A stretch of 64,000 bases of DNA from Xanthobacteraceae bacterium (GTDB taxonomy: Bacteria; Pseudomonadota; Alphaproteobacteria; Rhizobiales; Xanthobacteraceae), in the NCBI GenBank assembly GCA_019635585.1, contig JAHBZE010000001.1:434001-498000 (forward strand), in the 5' to 3' direction. Shown here one piece after another: positions 1-9,055 of the stretch. The notes under the pieces are model-generated. The model saw only the letters and a program-made list of their open reading frames with translations, was not told the origin of the DNA and made no database searches. The first letter of the stretch is position 1, and the number at the start of each line of letters is the position of its first letter. A program made the position numbers and the translations under genes.

Positions 1-79
1 TGACCGCATTGAACGGCTCCGCCCACAAGCCCTCGTGTAGACGCTCGCAATAAAGATCGAGCGGATCGTTCCAGGCCAT
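1..79 (-). CDS. Ceramidase-like membrane protein, N-terminal fragment
   Basis: Only the first 26 codons lie in the window; the gene runs off the left edge. The peptide reads MAWNDPLDLYCERLHEGLWA and continues EPFNAV. The pattern of Asp, Tyr-Cys-Glu-Arg, then (L/F)WAEP(F/L)NA before the first membrane helix is what I know from bacterial members of the ceramidase superfamily (CREST-type membrane hydrolases), where Glu and Asn lie near the active site. The ATG at 79 fits the motif spacing; the ATG at 84 is in another frame with no such motif. The call rests on a short motif and is tentative. The 190 bases to the next gene hold nothing I recognise. Confidence 0.55.
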   Translation of the reverse strand, partial: MAWNDPLDLYCERLHEGLWAEPFNAV

Positions 80-269
80 TGCATTCTTCCCGTTATCGCC
101 ACCGAACGGGCATATTGCCCGCCGCCATCCCGGTTTGCGAGTCCGGTCAGTGGCTTATCCCGTCTGGCTTAGGTGGCGATTCCGCGCGCTGAGGCAGCGA
201 TTCAAGAAACCGGAAATTATCGAGTCGGAAGAATCGGATAGCGCGGTCTTTAAGAGTGCCGTCTCAGCA

Positions 270-1862
270 CTAGGCGGCCGCGGCCGCTTCCGGCACGGCG
301 CTGGCCGCCGTTGCATCGGTCGCCTCGATCAGGGCGACATAGGACGAGGCTGGCAGCGGCGGCGCGAAGACATAACCTTGCGCCTGATGCACGCCCTTGC
401 GCTGCAGATATTCGACCTGGTCGAAGCTCTCCACGCCTTCGGCGATTACTTCCATCTTCATGGTGCGCGCAAGCTCGAGCAGCGTTTCGATGATCGTCTG
501 CGAATAGCGCTCGGTATTGATCGCGTCGATGAACAACTTGTCGATCTTGATCGCATCGACGCCAAGCTTCATCAGATAGGAAAGACCGCCGTGACCGGTT
601 CCTACGTCGTCGATGGCGACGCGAATACCGAGCTTCTGCAAACGCTCGATGATCTCGCGTGCAAGATCGAGGTTAGGCAGCGGTTCGCGCTCGGTCACTT
701 CGAGCACGATCTGATTCAGCCGGATTTTCGAGGAGCCAAAGATCGATTGGATCTCTTGAATGATGGAATCGTTCGCAAAGTGACCGGCGTAAAGGTTGAA
801 CGCGATGTTCAATTTCTGGTGTTTGTGATGCGCCTCGCCTACCTCGAGGACCGTGCGTCGCATCAGCGCCTGCGTCATCGGATAGATCAGGCCCGAACGC
901 TCCGCGAGCGGAATGAAATTCGCGGGCGATACCATGGTGCCGTCCGGCTTTCGCCAACGCGCAAGCACCTCGGCACCGATCAGCTTGCCGCTCTTGATAT
1001 CGATGGTCGGCTGGAAGAACGGCACGATCTCGCCGTTCTTGATCGCTTCGCGGAACTGCACCAGCGGGTCGCTGCGGTTACGGCGGAAATAGAGCGCGCC
1101 GAATGCAAAGGTGAGAATCGTGATCAGCGCCGAACAGAGGCGCCCAAACGTGAGAACATCGCGGTACTCTTCACCCAGCGTCGCACGGGTCCGCTCGACC
1201 ACGACCGAAATCGGGAAGCGCTCGGATTTCAAGAGTACGCCGAGCGTGCGCATGTGATCGATGCTCAGGCCCTCGTCGCCGACCGGCCGCGCGGCAACGA
1301 TTTCCGAATCCAGCGCGAGGCGAAGACTGCGGCCGTCCTGAAAATCTCCGCCGAGCGTATCGGGCACCAGAAAGTCGGCGGGCACGAGCGCGCCCAGCGG
1401 CTTCGTATTCCTCCGATCGAGGCGCAGCCGCAGCGCACGATCGTTGCGGTCGCGGAAACGAACCAGCGCAAGTTCGAAACGGCTGTCGGCAAGCGGCAGT
1501 TCGCGGGAGATCGCGCGCGGCTCGCCGCCGTCGCCGAAATTGGTGCAGAGCGTTTCGCCGCTGTCGTCGAGAACCGCGATCTCCTTGATCGGGATCGACA
1601 CGGTTGCCGCGCGGCGCATGATTTCCATCGAACGCTGATCGCAGCCTTCGACCACGGCCGAAAGATCGACCAGTGCCGCCATCGCGCCTTCGAGTCGCAC
1701 TTCCGCGAGACCGAGCGCACTATGCGCGAGGACTTCGAGTTTCGCCCGCGCGCTGCGCTCGACGTAGGCGTTGAGCGTGTACTCGACGAGTAGAATCGGC
1801 ACGCAGGCGACCGCGACGCCGCCAAGCACCACTCCAACCCACCATGCCTTCGATTTGCGCAC
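270..1862 (-). CDS. CSS-motif/EAL cyclic-di-GMP phosphodiesterase
   Basis: 530 aa. One membrane helix at about residues 9-28 and a second at about 240-260 bracket a periplasmic sensor region with two cysteines (about 74 in GCDQ and 106 in LCTN), as in the CSS-motif sensor of redox-sensitive phosphodiesterases. Residues about 270-505 form an EAL domain. The signature reads EVL (298-300) followed by ARW. LEVTER (387-392), AIDDVGTG (416-423), IKIDKL (439-444) and IAEGVES (473-479) carry the metal ligands and catalytic Lys/Glu, so the enzyme looks active for c-di-GMP hydrolysis to pGpG. Val for Ala in EAL is tolerated in the family. There is no GGDEF domain. The C-terminus is Ala-rich. A CtrA-type box lies 50-64 bp upstream of the start. 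Confidence 0.9.
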   Translation of the reverse strand: MRKSKAWWVGVVLGGVAVACVPILLVEYTLNAYVERSARAKLEVLAHSALGLAEVRLEGAMAALVDLSAVVEGCDQRSMEIMRRAATVSIPIKEIAVLDDSGETLCTNFGDGGEPRAISRELPLADSRFELALVRFRDRNDRALRLRLDRRNTKPLGALVPADFLVPDTLGGDFQDGRSLRLALDSEIVAARPVGDEGLSIDHMRTLGVLLKSERFPISVVVERTRATLGEEYRDVLTFGRLCSALITILTFAFGALYFRRNRSDPLVQFREAIKNGEIVPFFQPTIDIKSGKLIGAEVLARWRKPDGTMVSPANFIPLAERSGLIYPMTQALMRRTVLEVGEAHHKHQKLNIAFNLYAGHFANDSIIQEIQSIFGSSKIRLNQIVLEVTEREPLPNLDLAREIIERLQKLGIRVAIDDVGTGHGGLSYLMKLGVDAIKIDKLFIDAINTERYSQTIIETLLELARTMKMEVIAEGVESFDQVEYLQRKGVHQAQGYVFAPPLPASSYVALIEATDATAASAVPEAAAAA

Positions 1863-1911
1863 GCAATACGCCCTTGGCCCGCCCGGTTACCGACATAAGA
1901 GCGGCTGCGGA

Positions 1912-1926
1912 TTAAGGTTGCGTTAA
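1912..1926. promoter_or_regulatory. CtrA-type box (TTAA-N7-TTAA)
   Basis: The sequence TTAAGGTTGCGTTAA exactly matches the alphaproteobacterial CtrA consensus TTAA-N7-TTAA. It ends 50 bp upstream of the phosphodiesterase start at 1862; its second half-site supplies the stop codon of the upstream glycosyltransferase gene. Binding is inferred from the consensus only. Confidence 0.6.
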
Positions 1927-2699
1927 CGATCAAAAATCGCGCGGCGCTGGGATTTCCGGCGGGCTGCCGTCAACGCCCACTTTTTATATGTGTAGCGCGA
2001 CTGATAGCTCGCCACGCGAAGGCCGGTGCGGCCGTCGAGAAAGCCGAGCTGCAACACGAAGCTCCTGAGCCAGGCCGCCGCGCCGCGGACCAGCGCCAGC
2101 GCGCGGCTCGATCTCCTGCCACGTGCGATGAGTTCATCGGCGGCAATCGCGGCGTAGCGCTCGATCTTGCCGTCGGCGTCTTCGGCGCTGACGATCGTGT
2201 CGTGTTCGATCGGATTTTCCAGCATGCCGAGCGTGCCTTCGAGCACGACGCTTTCGTGCACGAGATTTCCGTTGAAACCGCCACGCTCGCGGCGATAGAG
2301 CCGCAATACGTAATCCGGCCACCAGCCGCCGTGGCGGACGATCTTGCCGATGAAGCGGTTGCGCCGGGGCATGCGATAGCCGTCCGCGGCGGAGGGATTC
2401 CGCAGCACGGCTTCGATCTCGCGAACCAGACCGTCCTCGATCCATTCGTCGGAGTCGAGCGAAAGAATCCAGTCGCCACTCGCCGCGGCCTGCGCGCGCT
2501 GTTTCTGCGGACCGAAGCCGGGCCAATCCTTTGGCTCCAGCACGTTGGCGCCGAGCGAGCGAGCGATCTCGACCGTGCGGTCCGTGCTGCCGCTATCGAC
2601 CACGACGATCTCGTCCGCGATCCCGGCAGCCGAGCGAAGGCAACGCCCGATCGCGCCTTCCTCGTTCTTCGTGATTACGATCAGAGAAAGCCGTGGCAT
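1923..2699 (-). CDS. Family 2 glycosyltransferase, WaaE/KdtX-like
   Basis: 258 aa from the ATG at 2699, which begins the canonical MPRLSLIVITKNEE N-terminus; an ATG 42 bp upstream in frame is less likely. GT-A fold signatures are DSGSTD (about 35-40) for nucleotide binding, DSDEW (about 82-86) as the DXD-type metal site, WWPDYVLRL (about 126-134) and an HE pair near 148. These are typical of WaaE/KdtX-type LPS-core glucosyltransferases that act at the inner leaflet on lipid-linked core. It is divergent from the GT4/GT4/methyltransferase cluster across a 126-bp gap, so a shared divergent promoter is likely. Sugar and acceptor cannot be read from sequence. Confidence 0.85.
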   Translation of the reverse strand: MPRLSLIVITKNEEGAIGRCLRSAAGIADEIVVVDSGSTDRTVEIARSLGANVLEPKDWPGFGPQKQRAQAAASGDWILSLDSDEWIEDGLVREIEAVLRNPSAADGYRMPRRNRFIGKIVRHGGWWPDYVLRLYRRERGGFNGNLVHESVVLEGTLGMLENPIEHDTIVSAEDADGKIERYAAIAADELIARGRRSSRALALVRGAAAWLRSFVLQLGFLDGRTGLRVASYQSRYTYKKWALTAARRKSQRRAIFDR

Positions 2700-2825
2700 A
2701 TCCGGTTCATTGCGCAGGGATGCGTTTCGGGCTAACTGCAAAACGGCCCGTTTCCGAGCTGCGAACGGCTCGCCTGCCCGACCCCATTCGATATGCCGCA
2801 GCCTGCTCCGCCCGTCCAGCCTGTC

Positions 2826-3965
2826 ATGCGCTTTCCGAAAATCGCCTTCGTCCGACAGAAATTTTCACGCTTCGGCGGCGGCGAACTTATTTTAAACCGT
2901 ACCATCGATGCGCTTGCGAAGCGCGGCGCGGAAATTGCGATTATTGCGCGCAAATGGGAACCGCATGAAGGCGTTACGTTTCTCCGCTGCGATCCCGCGC
3001 GCGCTCCGCGCAAGACACGCGACTCTCGCTTTGCAAAAGCCGCCTGCGAAATCATCGGCACGCTACCCGGCATGCTGGTGCAGTCACACGAGCGCCTTTC
3101 CTGCTGCGACATCTATCGCGCAGGCGACGGCGTTCATGCCGCTTATCTCGAACATCGCGCACGCAGCATCGGCCCGGTGCGTCGCTTCTTCCAGAACCTA
3201 AGCGGCTATCATCGCGACGTGCTGCGGCTCGAGCGCGAAATGTTCACAAGTCCGCGTCTGAAGGCTGTGATCGTGAACGCACAGATGGTTGCCGACGAAA
3301 TCGTCGCGCACTTCTCGTATCCGCGAGAGAAAATCCATCTTATTCCGAACGGGATCGATCTTGCGCGCTTCGAGGAGACGACGCTTGCGCGGCTGCGCGC
3401 CGAAACCAGAAGCAGACTCGGCCTCGCCGACGGCAGGAAAATTTTGGTCATCGTCGGCTCGGGCTATGAGCGCAAGGGTGTTGCGCAAGCGATCGAAGCG
3501 CTTGCGCGAAGCAAGACCGGCGCGGCGTTGCTGGTCATCGGTCACGAGAAGCGTGTCTCGCGCTACCGCGCGGCGACGAAGCGTCTCGGCATCGCGAGCG
3601 ACGTTCGATTTCTCGGCAGGCAAGAGAACGTGCTGCCTTATCTCGCAGCCGCCGACGCGATGATCCTGCCTTCGATCTACGATCCCTTTCCCTCGGCAGC
3701 GCTGGAAAGTTTCGCCGCCGGACTTCCGGTGATTACATCGGAAGCCTGTGGCGCGCGCGACAACGCCCGCGAGATCCATCCCGGCCTCGTGCGAGATGCC
3801 AATGACATCGCGGGACTTGGCGGCGCCATCGGAATTGCGCTCGCACTTTCCGAAAAGCCGGAAACGAAACAGCGAGCGCGGGACATTGCCGCACGGTTCG
3901 ACATGGACCGGATGGTGGAACGGATGCTAGCGCTCTACGAAACCGTGAGCGCGCCGAAACCATGA
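2826..3965 (+). CDS. Family 4 glycosyltransferase, WaaG-like
   Basis: 379 aa from the ATG at 2826 (MRFPKIAFVRQKFSRFGGGE); an in-frame ATG at 2793 would add 11 proline-rich residues. GT-B fold: the N-terminal Gly-rich loop FGGGE, HLIPNGID near 180, the second Rossmann half starting VIVGSGYERKG, and DPFPSAALE as a variant of the EX7E motif (Asp for the first Glu). The DIYRAGDGVHAAYLE stretch resembles the matching segment of WaaG (LPS core glucosyltransferase I). It overlaps the next gene by ATGA, giving a coupled three-gene unit for LPS core or another surface glycan. Donor and acceptor are not determinable here. Confidence 0.85.
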   Translation: MRFPKIAFVRQKFSRFGGGELILNRTIDALAKRGAEIAIIARKWEPHEGVTFLRCDPARAPRKTRDSRFAKAACEIIGTLPGMLVQSHERLSCCDIYRAGDGVHAAYLEHRARSIGPVRRFFQNLSGYHRDVLRLEREMFTSPRLKAVIVNAQMVADEIVAHFSYPREKIHLIPNGIDLARFEETTLARLRAETRSRLGLADGRKILVIVGSGYERKGVAQAIEALARSKTGAALLVIGHEKRVSRYRAATKRLGIASDVRFLGRQENVLPYLAAADAMILPSIYDPFPSAALESFAAGLPVITSEACGARDNAREIHPGLVRDANDIAGLGGAIGIALALSEKPETKQRARDIAARFDMDRMVERMLALYETVSAPKP

Positions 3966-5056
3966 AGATTCTTCACACCGAAGCCTCGCCCGGCTGGGGC
4001 GGACAGGAAATCCGCGTGCTCGACGAGGCACAGGGCTGCATTGAGCGCGGACACACGGTCTGGATCGCAGGGCAGTCGCATTCTCAAATCGTTCCGGCTT
4101 CGCGCAAGCGCGGCATCAAAACCTTCGAACTGCCGTTTGGACGGGTGAATTTCAAGACCGTGCGCGCAATGATCGCGCTGCTCAAGCGGCTCGACCCTGA
4201 CATCGTCGTGACCCACAGCCGTAACGATACGTGGATCGCCGCGCTCGCCATCCTGTTTGGCCGCGCGAAAGCGAAGCTCATTCGCCTGCGGCATGTTTCG
4301 ATTCCGGTGAAGCCGGGTCTGCGCAACCGCTGGCTCTATGGCCGCCGCGCCTCGCGCGTAGTGACGACCGGCGAAATGATCCGCGCGCATCTGATCGAAG
4401 TGTTGAAGCTCGACCCCACGCATGTCGTTTCGATTCCGACCGGCACCGATCTCTCGCGCTATTTTCCAGGCGACAAGGCACAAGCACGCGCGAAGCTGCG
4501 ATTGCCCGCCGACAAGAAACTGATCGGCATGGTCGCGACTCTGCGAAGCTGGAAGGGTCACCGCTTCCTGATCGACGCGCTGCTCGATCCGAAGCTTAAA
4601 GATACGGTCGCGGTCCTCGTCGGCGATGGCCCGCAGGAGCCGAACTTGCTAAAGCAAGTCGAGGAGCTTGGCTTGAAAGATCGCGTGATCTTTGCGGGCC
4701 GCCGCGAGGACGTGCAGGACTGGCTCCGCGCGTTCGACATCTTCGCGCTGCCCTCCACCGGCAACGAGGGCATTCCGCAGGCGTTGATGCAGGCATTAGC
4801 GACAGCGCTTCCGGTTGTGACCACGCCGGTCGGCGCAATCCCGGAACTCGTAACACATAATGAGTCCGGCTGGATCGTGAAGCCGGAAGACCCGGAGGCG
4901 CTCGCCGGCGGCATCGACGCTTTACTTAGGGCACCCGAGCTTGCAAAGAAGCTCGGCGAAGCGGGCCGCATGGTGGTCGAAAAGAAGCACACCAAGGCCG
5001 CGATGCTGGATGCCATGGAAGACGTGTTCAAGACAGCGATCGGAGTGAATCAATGA
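3962..5056 (+). CDS. Family 4 glycosyltransferase
   Basis: 364 aa GT-B enzyme. N-terminal glycine motif GWGGQE (residues 11-16), linker VVSIPTGTDLSRY, and C-terminal nucleotide-sugar half with MVATLRSWKGH and LVGDGP. The usual EX7E motif reads EGIPQALMQ, so the second Glu is Gln; I have seen this variant in other alphaproteobacterial GT4 proteins and do not take it as inactivation. Start and stop overlap both neighbours by 4 bp (ATGA), so it is translationally coupled to the WaaG-like gene upstream and the methyltransferase downstream. Probable role: adding a sugar to LPS core or O-chain on the cytoplasmic face. Confidence 0.85.
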   Translation: MKILHTEASPGWGGQEIRVLDEAQGCIERGHTVWIAGQSHSQIVPASRKRGIKTFELPFGRVNFKTVRAMIALLKRLDPDIVVTHSRNDTWIAALAILFGRAKAKLIRLRHVSIPVKPGLRNRWLYGRRASRVVTTGEMIRAHLIEVLKLDPTHVVSIPTGTDLSRYFPGDKAQARAKLRLPADKKLIGMVATLRSWKGHRFLIDALLDPKLKDTVAVLVGDGPQEPNLLKQVEELGLKDRVIFAGRREDVQDWLRAFDIFALPSTGNEGIPQALMQALATALPVVTTPVGAIPELVTHNESGWIVKPEDPEALAGGIDALLRAPELAKKLGEAGRMVVEKKHTKAAMLDAMEDVFKTAIGVNQ

Positions 5057-5742
5057 AAGCGTATGAACCGATCGTCGGCGAAATTCTCCGCGGCAGTGGC
5101 GCCAAGTCCGTGCTCGATCTGCCGAGCGGGACCGGCTGGATGCGCCGTCAGTTGCCCGACACTTCGGTCGCGCTCGACGGCATCGATCTTTATGAAGGCA
5201 AACCGGAAGGCTATCGCAATTTCCTGAACCACGATCTCGATCTTGCATGGCCCGCATCGCTCGGGACGTACGACGCGATCGTAAGCTGCGAGGGGCTCGA
5301 ACATATCGCCAGCCCCGGCCTGTTTCTTTCGAGTGCGCGCGATCATCTGAACCCCGGCGGCACGCTGGTGATTACGACGCCGAACACCTGGCACATGGCC
5401 TCGCGCCTGAAGTATCTCACGCGCGGATTCTTTCCCGGCTTTCCGTCGCTCGCGGGCAGGATCAAAAAAGGCTCGCACATGCACATCATGCCCTGGAGTT
5501 GGCCACATCTTTACCTGCACCTGACGCTCGCCGGCTTCGAGAAGATCGAGCTTCATCCGTGCTTCGGCGACGACCGCACGAACTTTGTCGATAAGATGCT
5601 AGCGGGACTGTTACGCTCCAACCCCAAGCGCAAGGCGCGAAAAGCGAAAGACGCCGAAGAGAAGCGATATTGGGAGACCGCAGCCTCCGATGCCTCGATG
5701 CTTTCGCGGCGTCTTGTCGTGTCGGCGAAGAAACCGGCTTAA
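5053..5742 (+). CDS. Class I SAM-dependent methyltransferase
   Basis: 229 aa. SAM-binding motif I reads VLDLPSGTGW (about residues 20-29), followed by an acidic motif II in DGIDLYEG, CEGLEHI as motif-IV-like, and LNPGGTLVITTPN as the post-motif strand; this is the Methyltransf_11/23 type found in glycan and lipid gene clusters. The C-terminus has a Lys/Arg-rich stretch (PKRKARKAKD). It is last in the GT4-GT4-methyltransferase unit (ATGA overlap), suggesting methylation of a sugar or cap of the glycan made by the two transferases. It ends on a TTAA palindrome shared with the opposing gene. Confidence 0.8.
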   Translation: MKAYEPIVGEILRGSGAKSVLDLPSGTGWMRRQLPDTSVALDGIDLYEGKPEGYRNFLNHDLDLAWPASLGTYDAIVSCEGLEHIASPGLFLSSARDHLNPGGTLVITTPNTWHMASRLKYLTRGFFPGFPSLAGRIKKGSHMHIMPWSWPHLYLHLTLAGFEKIELHPCFGDDRTNFVDKMLAGLLRSNPKRKARKAKDAEEKRYWETAASDASMLSRRLVVSAKKPA

Positions 5743-6530
5743 GGCTTCCGCGCGACGAATACCAGACTGCGCGAGGTCAGCGCGGTCCACGAATTCGCTT
5801 CACGCGCGATTGCATCGGTTTCTGCAGCCAACTCCGGCTCGCGGCGCGCGATGCGGCCGGTGTGCAGAGCTGTACCGAGCTTGTTTCCCGGCCACAAAAG
5901 CCCCGCGAAAAGCGACGCGCTGCGCTTTGCGCGATCCGGCGAGAGCGAAATATTCTTGAATCCCGCGCGGCGCAGGCCGTAGTGCCAGTATTGAAACGGC
6001 AGCGGCGCGATGTGCCCGCAGATGCGCCCGCCGTTTTCCGGCTTGATGCTGGGCGACGGAAACATGTGGTAGTGGCCGCTCAGCAAAAACTTCACGCGCG
6101 ACAGTGCGTGACCGACATTCGGCACCGAAAAGATAAGCAAACCTCCCGGCTTCAGCACGCGATACACGTCCGCGATTACGTCATAGGGAGCACGCGTGTG
6201 CTCGAAGACTTCAATTGCGACGACCGTGTCGAATGCCGCGTCTTCATAGGGCAAACCGAGATTGACGTCGCATTCCTTGAGTGTGACGCCATCGGCCTTG
6301 AAGGTGCTACCGGAAATATCGCAGGCGGAAATTCCCTCGCCCGGCTTTAGACCGAGCGCTTCGCGCTCTTTCGAGATCAGGCGCGTGAAGAAGCCAGAGC
6401 CGGCACCGAGATCGAGAAACGGAAGCCCCAGCTTGCCGCTCTCTTTGATCTTGTTCAGCACGAAATGATTGGTCGTGCCGAGCGACGCAGAACCATGCGC
6501 CGCAACCCCACTCGCGGAGCGCTCGATCAT
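5739..6530 (-). CDS. Class I SAM-dependent methyltransferase
   Basis: 263 aa. Motif [12 protein letters not shown] (about 38-48), VAIEVFEHT, and [14 protein letters not shown] are standard for UbiG/Methyltransf_11-type enzymes. Its start overlaps the aspS stop by 4 bp, so it is probably translated from an aspS transcript. It is convergent with the preceding methyltransferase and shares its last 4 bp. The segment [18 protein letters not shown] parallels GSHMHIMPWSW in the neighbour, hinting that the two belong to one subfamily acting on related glycan or lipid substrates; that is inference. Substrate unknown. Confidence 0.8.
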   Translation of the reverse strand: MIERSASGVAAHGSASLGTTNHFVLNKIKESGKLGLPFLDLGAGSGFFTRLISKEREALGLKPGEGISACDISGSTFKADGVTLKECDVNLGLPYEDAAFDTVVAIEVFEHTRAPYDVIADVYRVLKPGGLLIFSVPNVGHALSRVKFLLSGHYHMFPSPSIKPENGGRICGHIAPLPFQYWHYGLRRAGFKNISLSPDRAKRSASLFAGLLWPGNKLGTALHTGRIARREPELAAETDAIAREANSWTALTSRSLVFVARKP

Positions 6531-8326
6531 TTGCTGTCCGGCAGCGAGAGCCGGATATGCAGTTCGCGAAGCTGCTTGGGCGTCACTTCCGAAGGCGCGC
6601 CCATCAGCAGGTCTTCTGCGCGCTGGTTCATCGGGAACGGCACGACTTCGCGCAAGTTCTCCTCGCCGCAGAGAAGCATGACGATGCGGTCCACGCCCGG
6701 CGCGATGCCGCCGTGCGGCGGCGCGCCGTAGGAGAGCGCGCGCAGCATGCCACCGAACTTCGCTTCCAAGACATCCTCGCCGTAACCGGCAATCGCAAAC
6801 GCCTTCTTCATGACTTCGGGGCGATGGTTACGGATCGCGCCCGATGACAACTCAATGCCGTTGCAGACGATGTCGTACTGAATCGCCTTCATGCCGAGGA
6901 TCTTGTCGTTATCGTCGTTCTTCAGCGCCAGGAACTCTTCCGGGTCCATGTTCGGCATGGAGAACGGGTTGTGCGAGAAGTCGATCTTCTTCTCTTCCTC
7001 GCTCCACTCGAACATCGGGAAATCGACGATCCAGCAGAAGTCGAAGCGGTCCTTCGCGACAAGATTCAATTCTTCGCCGACCTTGGTGCGCGCGGGGCCG
7101 GCAAACTTCACGAAGTCCTTCGGCTTGCCGGCGATGAAAAATGCAGCGTCGCCAATTCCGAGTTTCAACTGATCGCGGATCGCAGAGGTGCGCTCGACGC
7201 CGATGTTCTTCGCGATCGGGCCCGCGCCGCCCTCTTCGCCTTCGCGCCAGAAGATGTAGCCGAGGCCTTTTTGCCCCTCGCCCTGCGCCCATGAATTCAT
7301 GCGGTCGCAGAAAGCGCGATTGCCGCCGGACTTCGCCGGAATCGCCCAGACTTCAACTTGCGGGTCCTGCTCGATCATGCCTGCGAAAATTTTGAAACCC
7401 GAGCCTTTGAAATGCTCGGTAACGTTCTGCATCTCGATCGGGTTGCGAAGGTCCGGCTTGTCCGAGCCGTATTTGCGCATCGCTTCCGCGTACGGAATCA
7501 TCGGAAACTTTTTCGTCACCGGCTTGCCGTTCGCGAATTCCTCGAACACGCCGCGCATCACGGGCTCGACCGCGTCGAACACGTCCTGCTGCGTGACAAA
7601 GCTCATTTCGATATCGAGCTGATAGAATTCGCCGGGCGAGCGGTCGGCGCGCGCGTCTTCGTCGCGGAAACATGGTGCGATCTGGAAATAGCGGTCGAAG
7701 CCCGAGATCATCAGTAACTGTTTGAACTGCTGCGGCGCCTGCGGCAGCGCGTAGAACTTGCCGGGATGCAGCCGCGACGGCACGAGGAAGTCGCGCGCGC
7801 CTTCGGGCGACGACGCCGTCAGGATCGGCGTCTGAAATTCAAAAAAGCCCTGCTCCTTCATGCGGCGGCGGAGCGAGTCGATGATCTGCCCTCGCTTCAT
7901 GATGTTCGAATGAATTCGGTCGCGGCGCAGGTCGAGGAAGCGATACTTCAAACGAAGTTCTTCCGGATATTCGGCATCACCAAACACCGGCACCGGCAAT
8001 TCGCCGGCCGCACCCAGCACTTCGATCTCGGTCGCGAAGAGCTCCACCTCGCCAGTCGGCAGTTCCTTGTTGTCGGTGCCGTCGGGGCGTTTCCGGAGCT
8101 TGCCGTCCACGCGGATCACCCACTCCGAGCGGAGCTTTTCGGCGGTCTTGAAGGCCGGGCTATCCGGGTCCGCCACCACCTGCGTCACGCCGTAGTGGTC
8201 GCGCAGGTCGATGAACAGCAGGCCGCCGTGGTCGCGGATGCGATGGCACCAGCCCGAGAGCCGGACAGTTTCGCCGATGTCGGACGCGCGGAGCGCGCCG
8301 CAGGTATGGGTACGGTAGCGATGCAT
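6527..8326 (-). CDS. aspS: Aspartyl-tRNA synthetase
   Basis: 599 aa from the ATG at 8326 ([18 protein letters not shown]), the usual bacterial AspRS length. An N-terminal OB-fold anticodon domain ([13 protein letters not shown]) precedes the class II core: motif 2 [10 protein letters not shown] with the [12 protein letters not shown] strand, and motif 3 [15 protein letters not shown]. The bacterial insertion (GAD domain) is present between motifs 2 and 3, around [15 protein letters not shown]. It charges tRNA-Asp; in lineages without AsnRS it may also feed GatCAB, which this window cannot show. The reading frame stays open to 8431, but that upstream part is translated repeat DNA and should not be annotated as protein. 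Confidence 0.97.
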   Translation of the reverse strand: MHRYRTHTCGALRASDIGETVRLSGWCHRIRDHGGLLFIDLRDHYGVTQVVADPDSPAFKTAEKLRSEWVIRVDGKLRKRPDGTDNKELPTGEVELFATEIEVLGAAGELPVPVFGDAEYPEELRLKYRFLDLRRDRIHSNIMKRGQIIDSLRRRMKEQGFFEFQTPILTASSPEGARDFLVPSRLHPGKFYALPQAPQQFKQLLMISGFDRYFQIAPCFRDEDARADRSPGEFYQLDIEMSFVTQQDVFDAVEPVMRGVFEEFANGKPVTKKFPMIPYAEAMRKYGSDKPDLRNPIEMQNVTEHFKGSGFKIFAGMIEQDPQVEVWAIPAKSGGNRAFCDRMNSWAQGEGQKGLGYIFWREGEEGGAGPIAKNIGVERTSAIRDQLKLGIGDAAFFIAGKPKDFVKFAGPARTKVGEELNLVAKDRFDFCWIVDFPMFEWSEEEKKIDFSHNPFSMPNMDPEEFLALKNDDNDKILGMKAIQYDIVCNGIELSSGAIRNHRPEVMKKAFAIAGYGEDVLEAKFGGMLRALSYGAPPHGGIAPGVDRIVMLLCGEENLREVVPFPMNQRAEDLLMGAPSEVTPKQLRELHIRLSLPDSK

Positions 8327-8404
8327 TTGGAAAGCCGGATTCGCCTTTGAAATCGGGCGGAAAAGCGCATGGGGGGCCGGTGATGTCAACCCGACCGAAC
8401 CGTA

Positions 8405-8513
8405 GTCGTCCCCGCGAAAGCGGGGATCCATAACCCCAGTGCCGGAAAGTCGAGAGAGGGGTGGTTATGGGTCCCGGCTCACGCTCGGCTTTGCCTCGCT
8501 TGGCCGGGACGAC
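8405..8513. repeat. Palindromic intergenic repeat, copy 1
   Basis: 109-bp element bounded by GTCGTCCC and GGGACGAC. It holds a hairpin CCCCGCGAAAGCGGGG, then ATCCATAACC, a spacer, GGTTATGGGTCCCGGC and GGCCGGGACGAC. Matching elements lie at 52061-52207 (inverted) and 62591-62675. Such short mirrored elements are common between genes in Bradyrhizobium-type genomes. This one sits between the aspS start and the end of the Lrp gene. Confidence 0.8.
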
Positions 8514-8519
8514 GGTGAA

Positions 8520-8990
8520 TTACAGCGGCAGTTTGGTCCCCTGTTTCAGCGTCTCCAGCACCACGTTCGAGCGCACGCGCTCGACGGACTCGTGCGGCAG
8601 CAGCACCTGGTTTACGAGGCGGCCCAACGCGGCGAGGTCCTCGACCACGACCTTCATGAGGTAGTCGGCGTCACCCGTCAGCGCGTGGGCCTCTAGAATT
8701 TCGGGCGTACGAGCGACGAGCTCGCGGAAACGCTTCGCGTTCTGGCCGGAATGGGTCGCGAGCGAGACCTGCACATAGACCGTCACGGTCAGGCCGACGC
8801 GCGTGGGCTCGATCTCCGCGCGGTAGCCCTTGATGACGCCCGCCTCTTCCAGCCGCTGCCTGCGGCGCGAACTCTGCGAAGCGGACAGTCGAACGCGCTC
8901 GGCAAGCTCGGCGTTCGTGAGCGCACCGTTTTCCTGCAACGCCGAGAGGATCGCGAGGTCCTGCGCGTCCAAAGTGATTTTTTCTTGCAT
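8520..8990 (-). CDS. Lrp/AsnC family transcriptional regulator
   Basis: 156 aa, the usual family length. An N-terminal winged helix-turn-helix (about residues 5-60: LDAQDLAILSALQENGALTN, LSASQSSRRRQRLEEAGVI) is followed by a RAM/AsnC ligand-binding domain (about 65-145, with HALTGDADYLMKVVV carrying the conserved G-D-DY pattern). It is divergent from hppD across 125 bp that contain a strong palindrome, so its likely target is hppD, controlling tyrosine/phenylalanine catabolism in response to an aromatic amino acid or keto acid. The ligand is inferred from position only. ATG at 8990. Confidence 0.9.
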   Translation of the reverse strand: MQEKITLDAQDLAILSALQENGALTNAELAERVRLSASQSSRRRQRLEEAGVIKGYRAEIEPTRVGLTVTVYVQVSLATHSGQNAKRFRELVARTPEILEAHALTGDADYLMKVVVEDLAALGRLVNQVLLPHESVERVRSNVVLETLKQGTKLPL

Positions 8991-9055
8991 TGATCTGGCT
9001 CAATCCGCGCGTTTTATGCACAAGTTGCCTGTAGAACGCCTCAAATGACCGCCTT

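Noticed and set aside
135-1793. A 552-codon plus-strand frame at the left edge
   Set aside because: It lies opposite the CSS/EAL gene, which has full catalytic motifs; the plus frame has none.
8327-8431. N-terminal extension of aspS
   Set aside because: The extra residues include DPRFRGDDY, the translated palindromic repeat, and do not occur in AspRS; the ATG at 8326 starts the conserved sequence.
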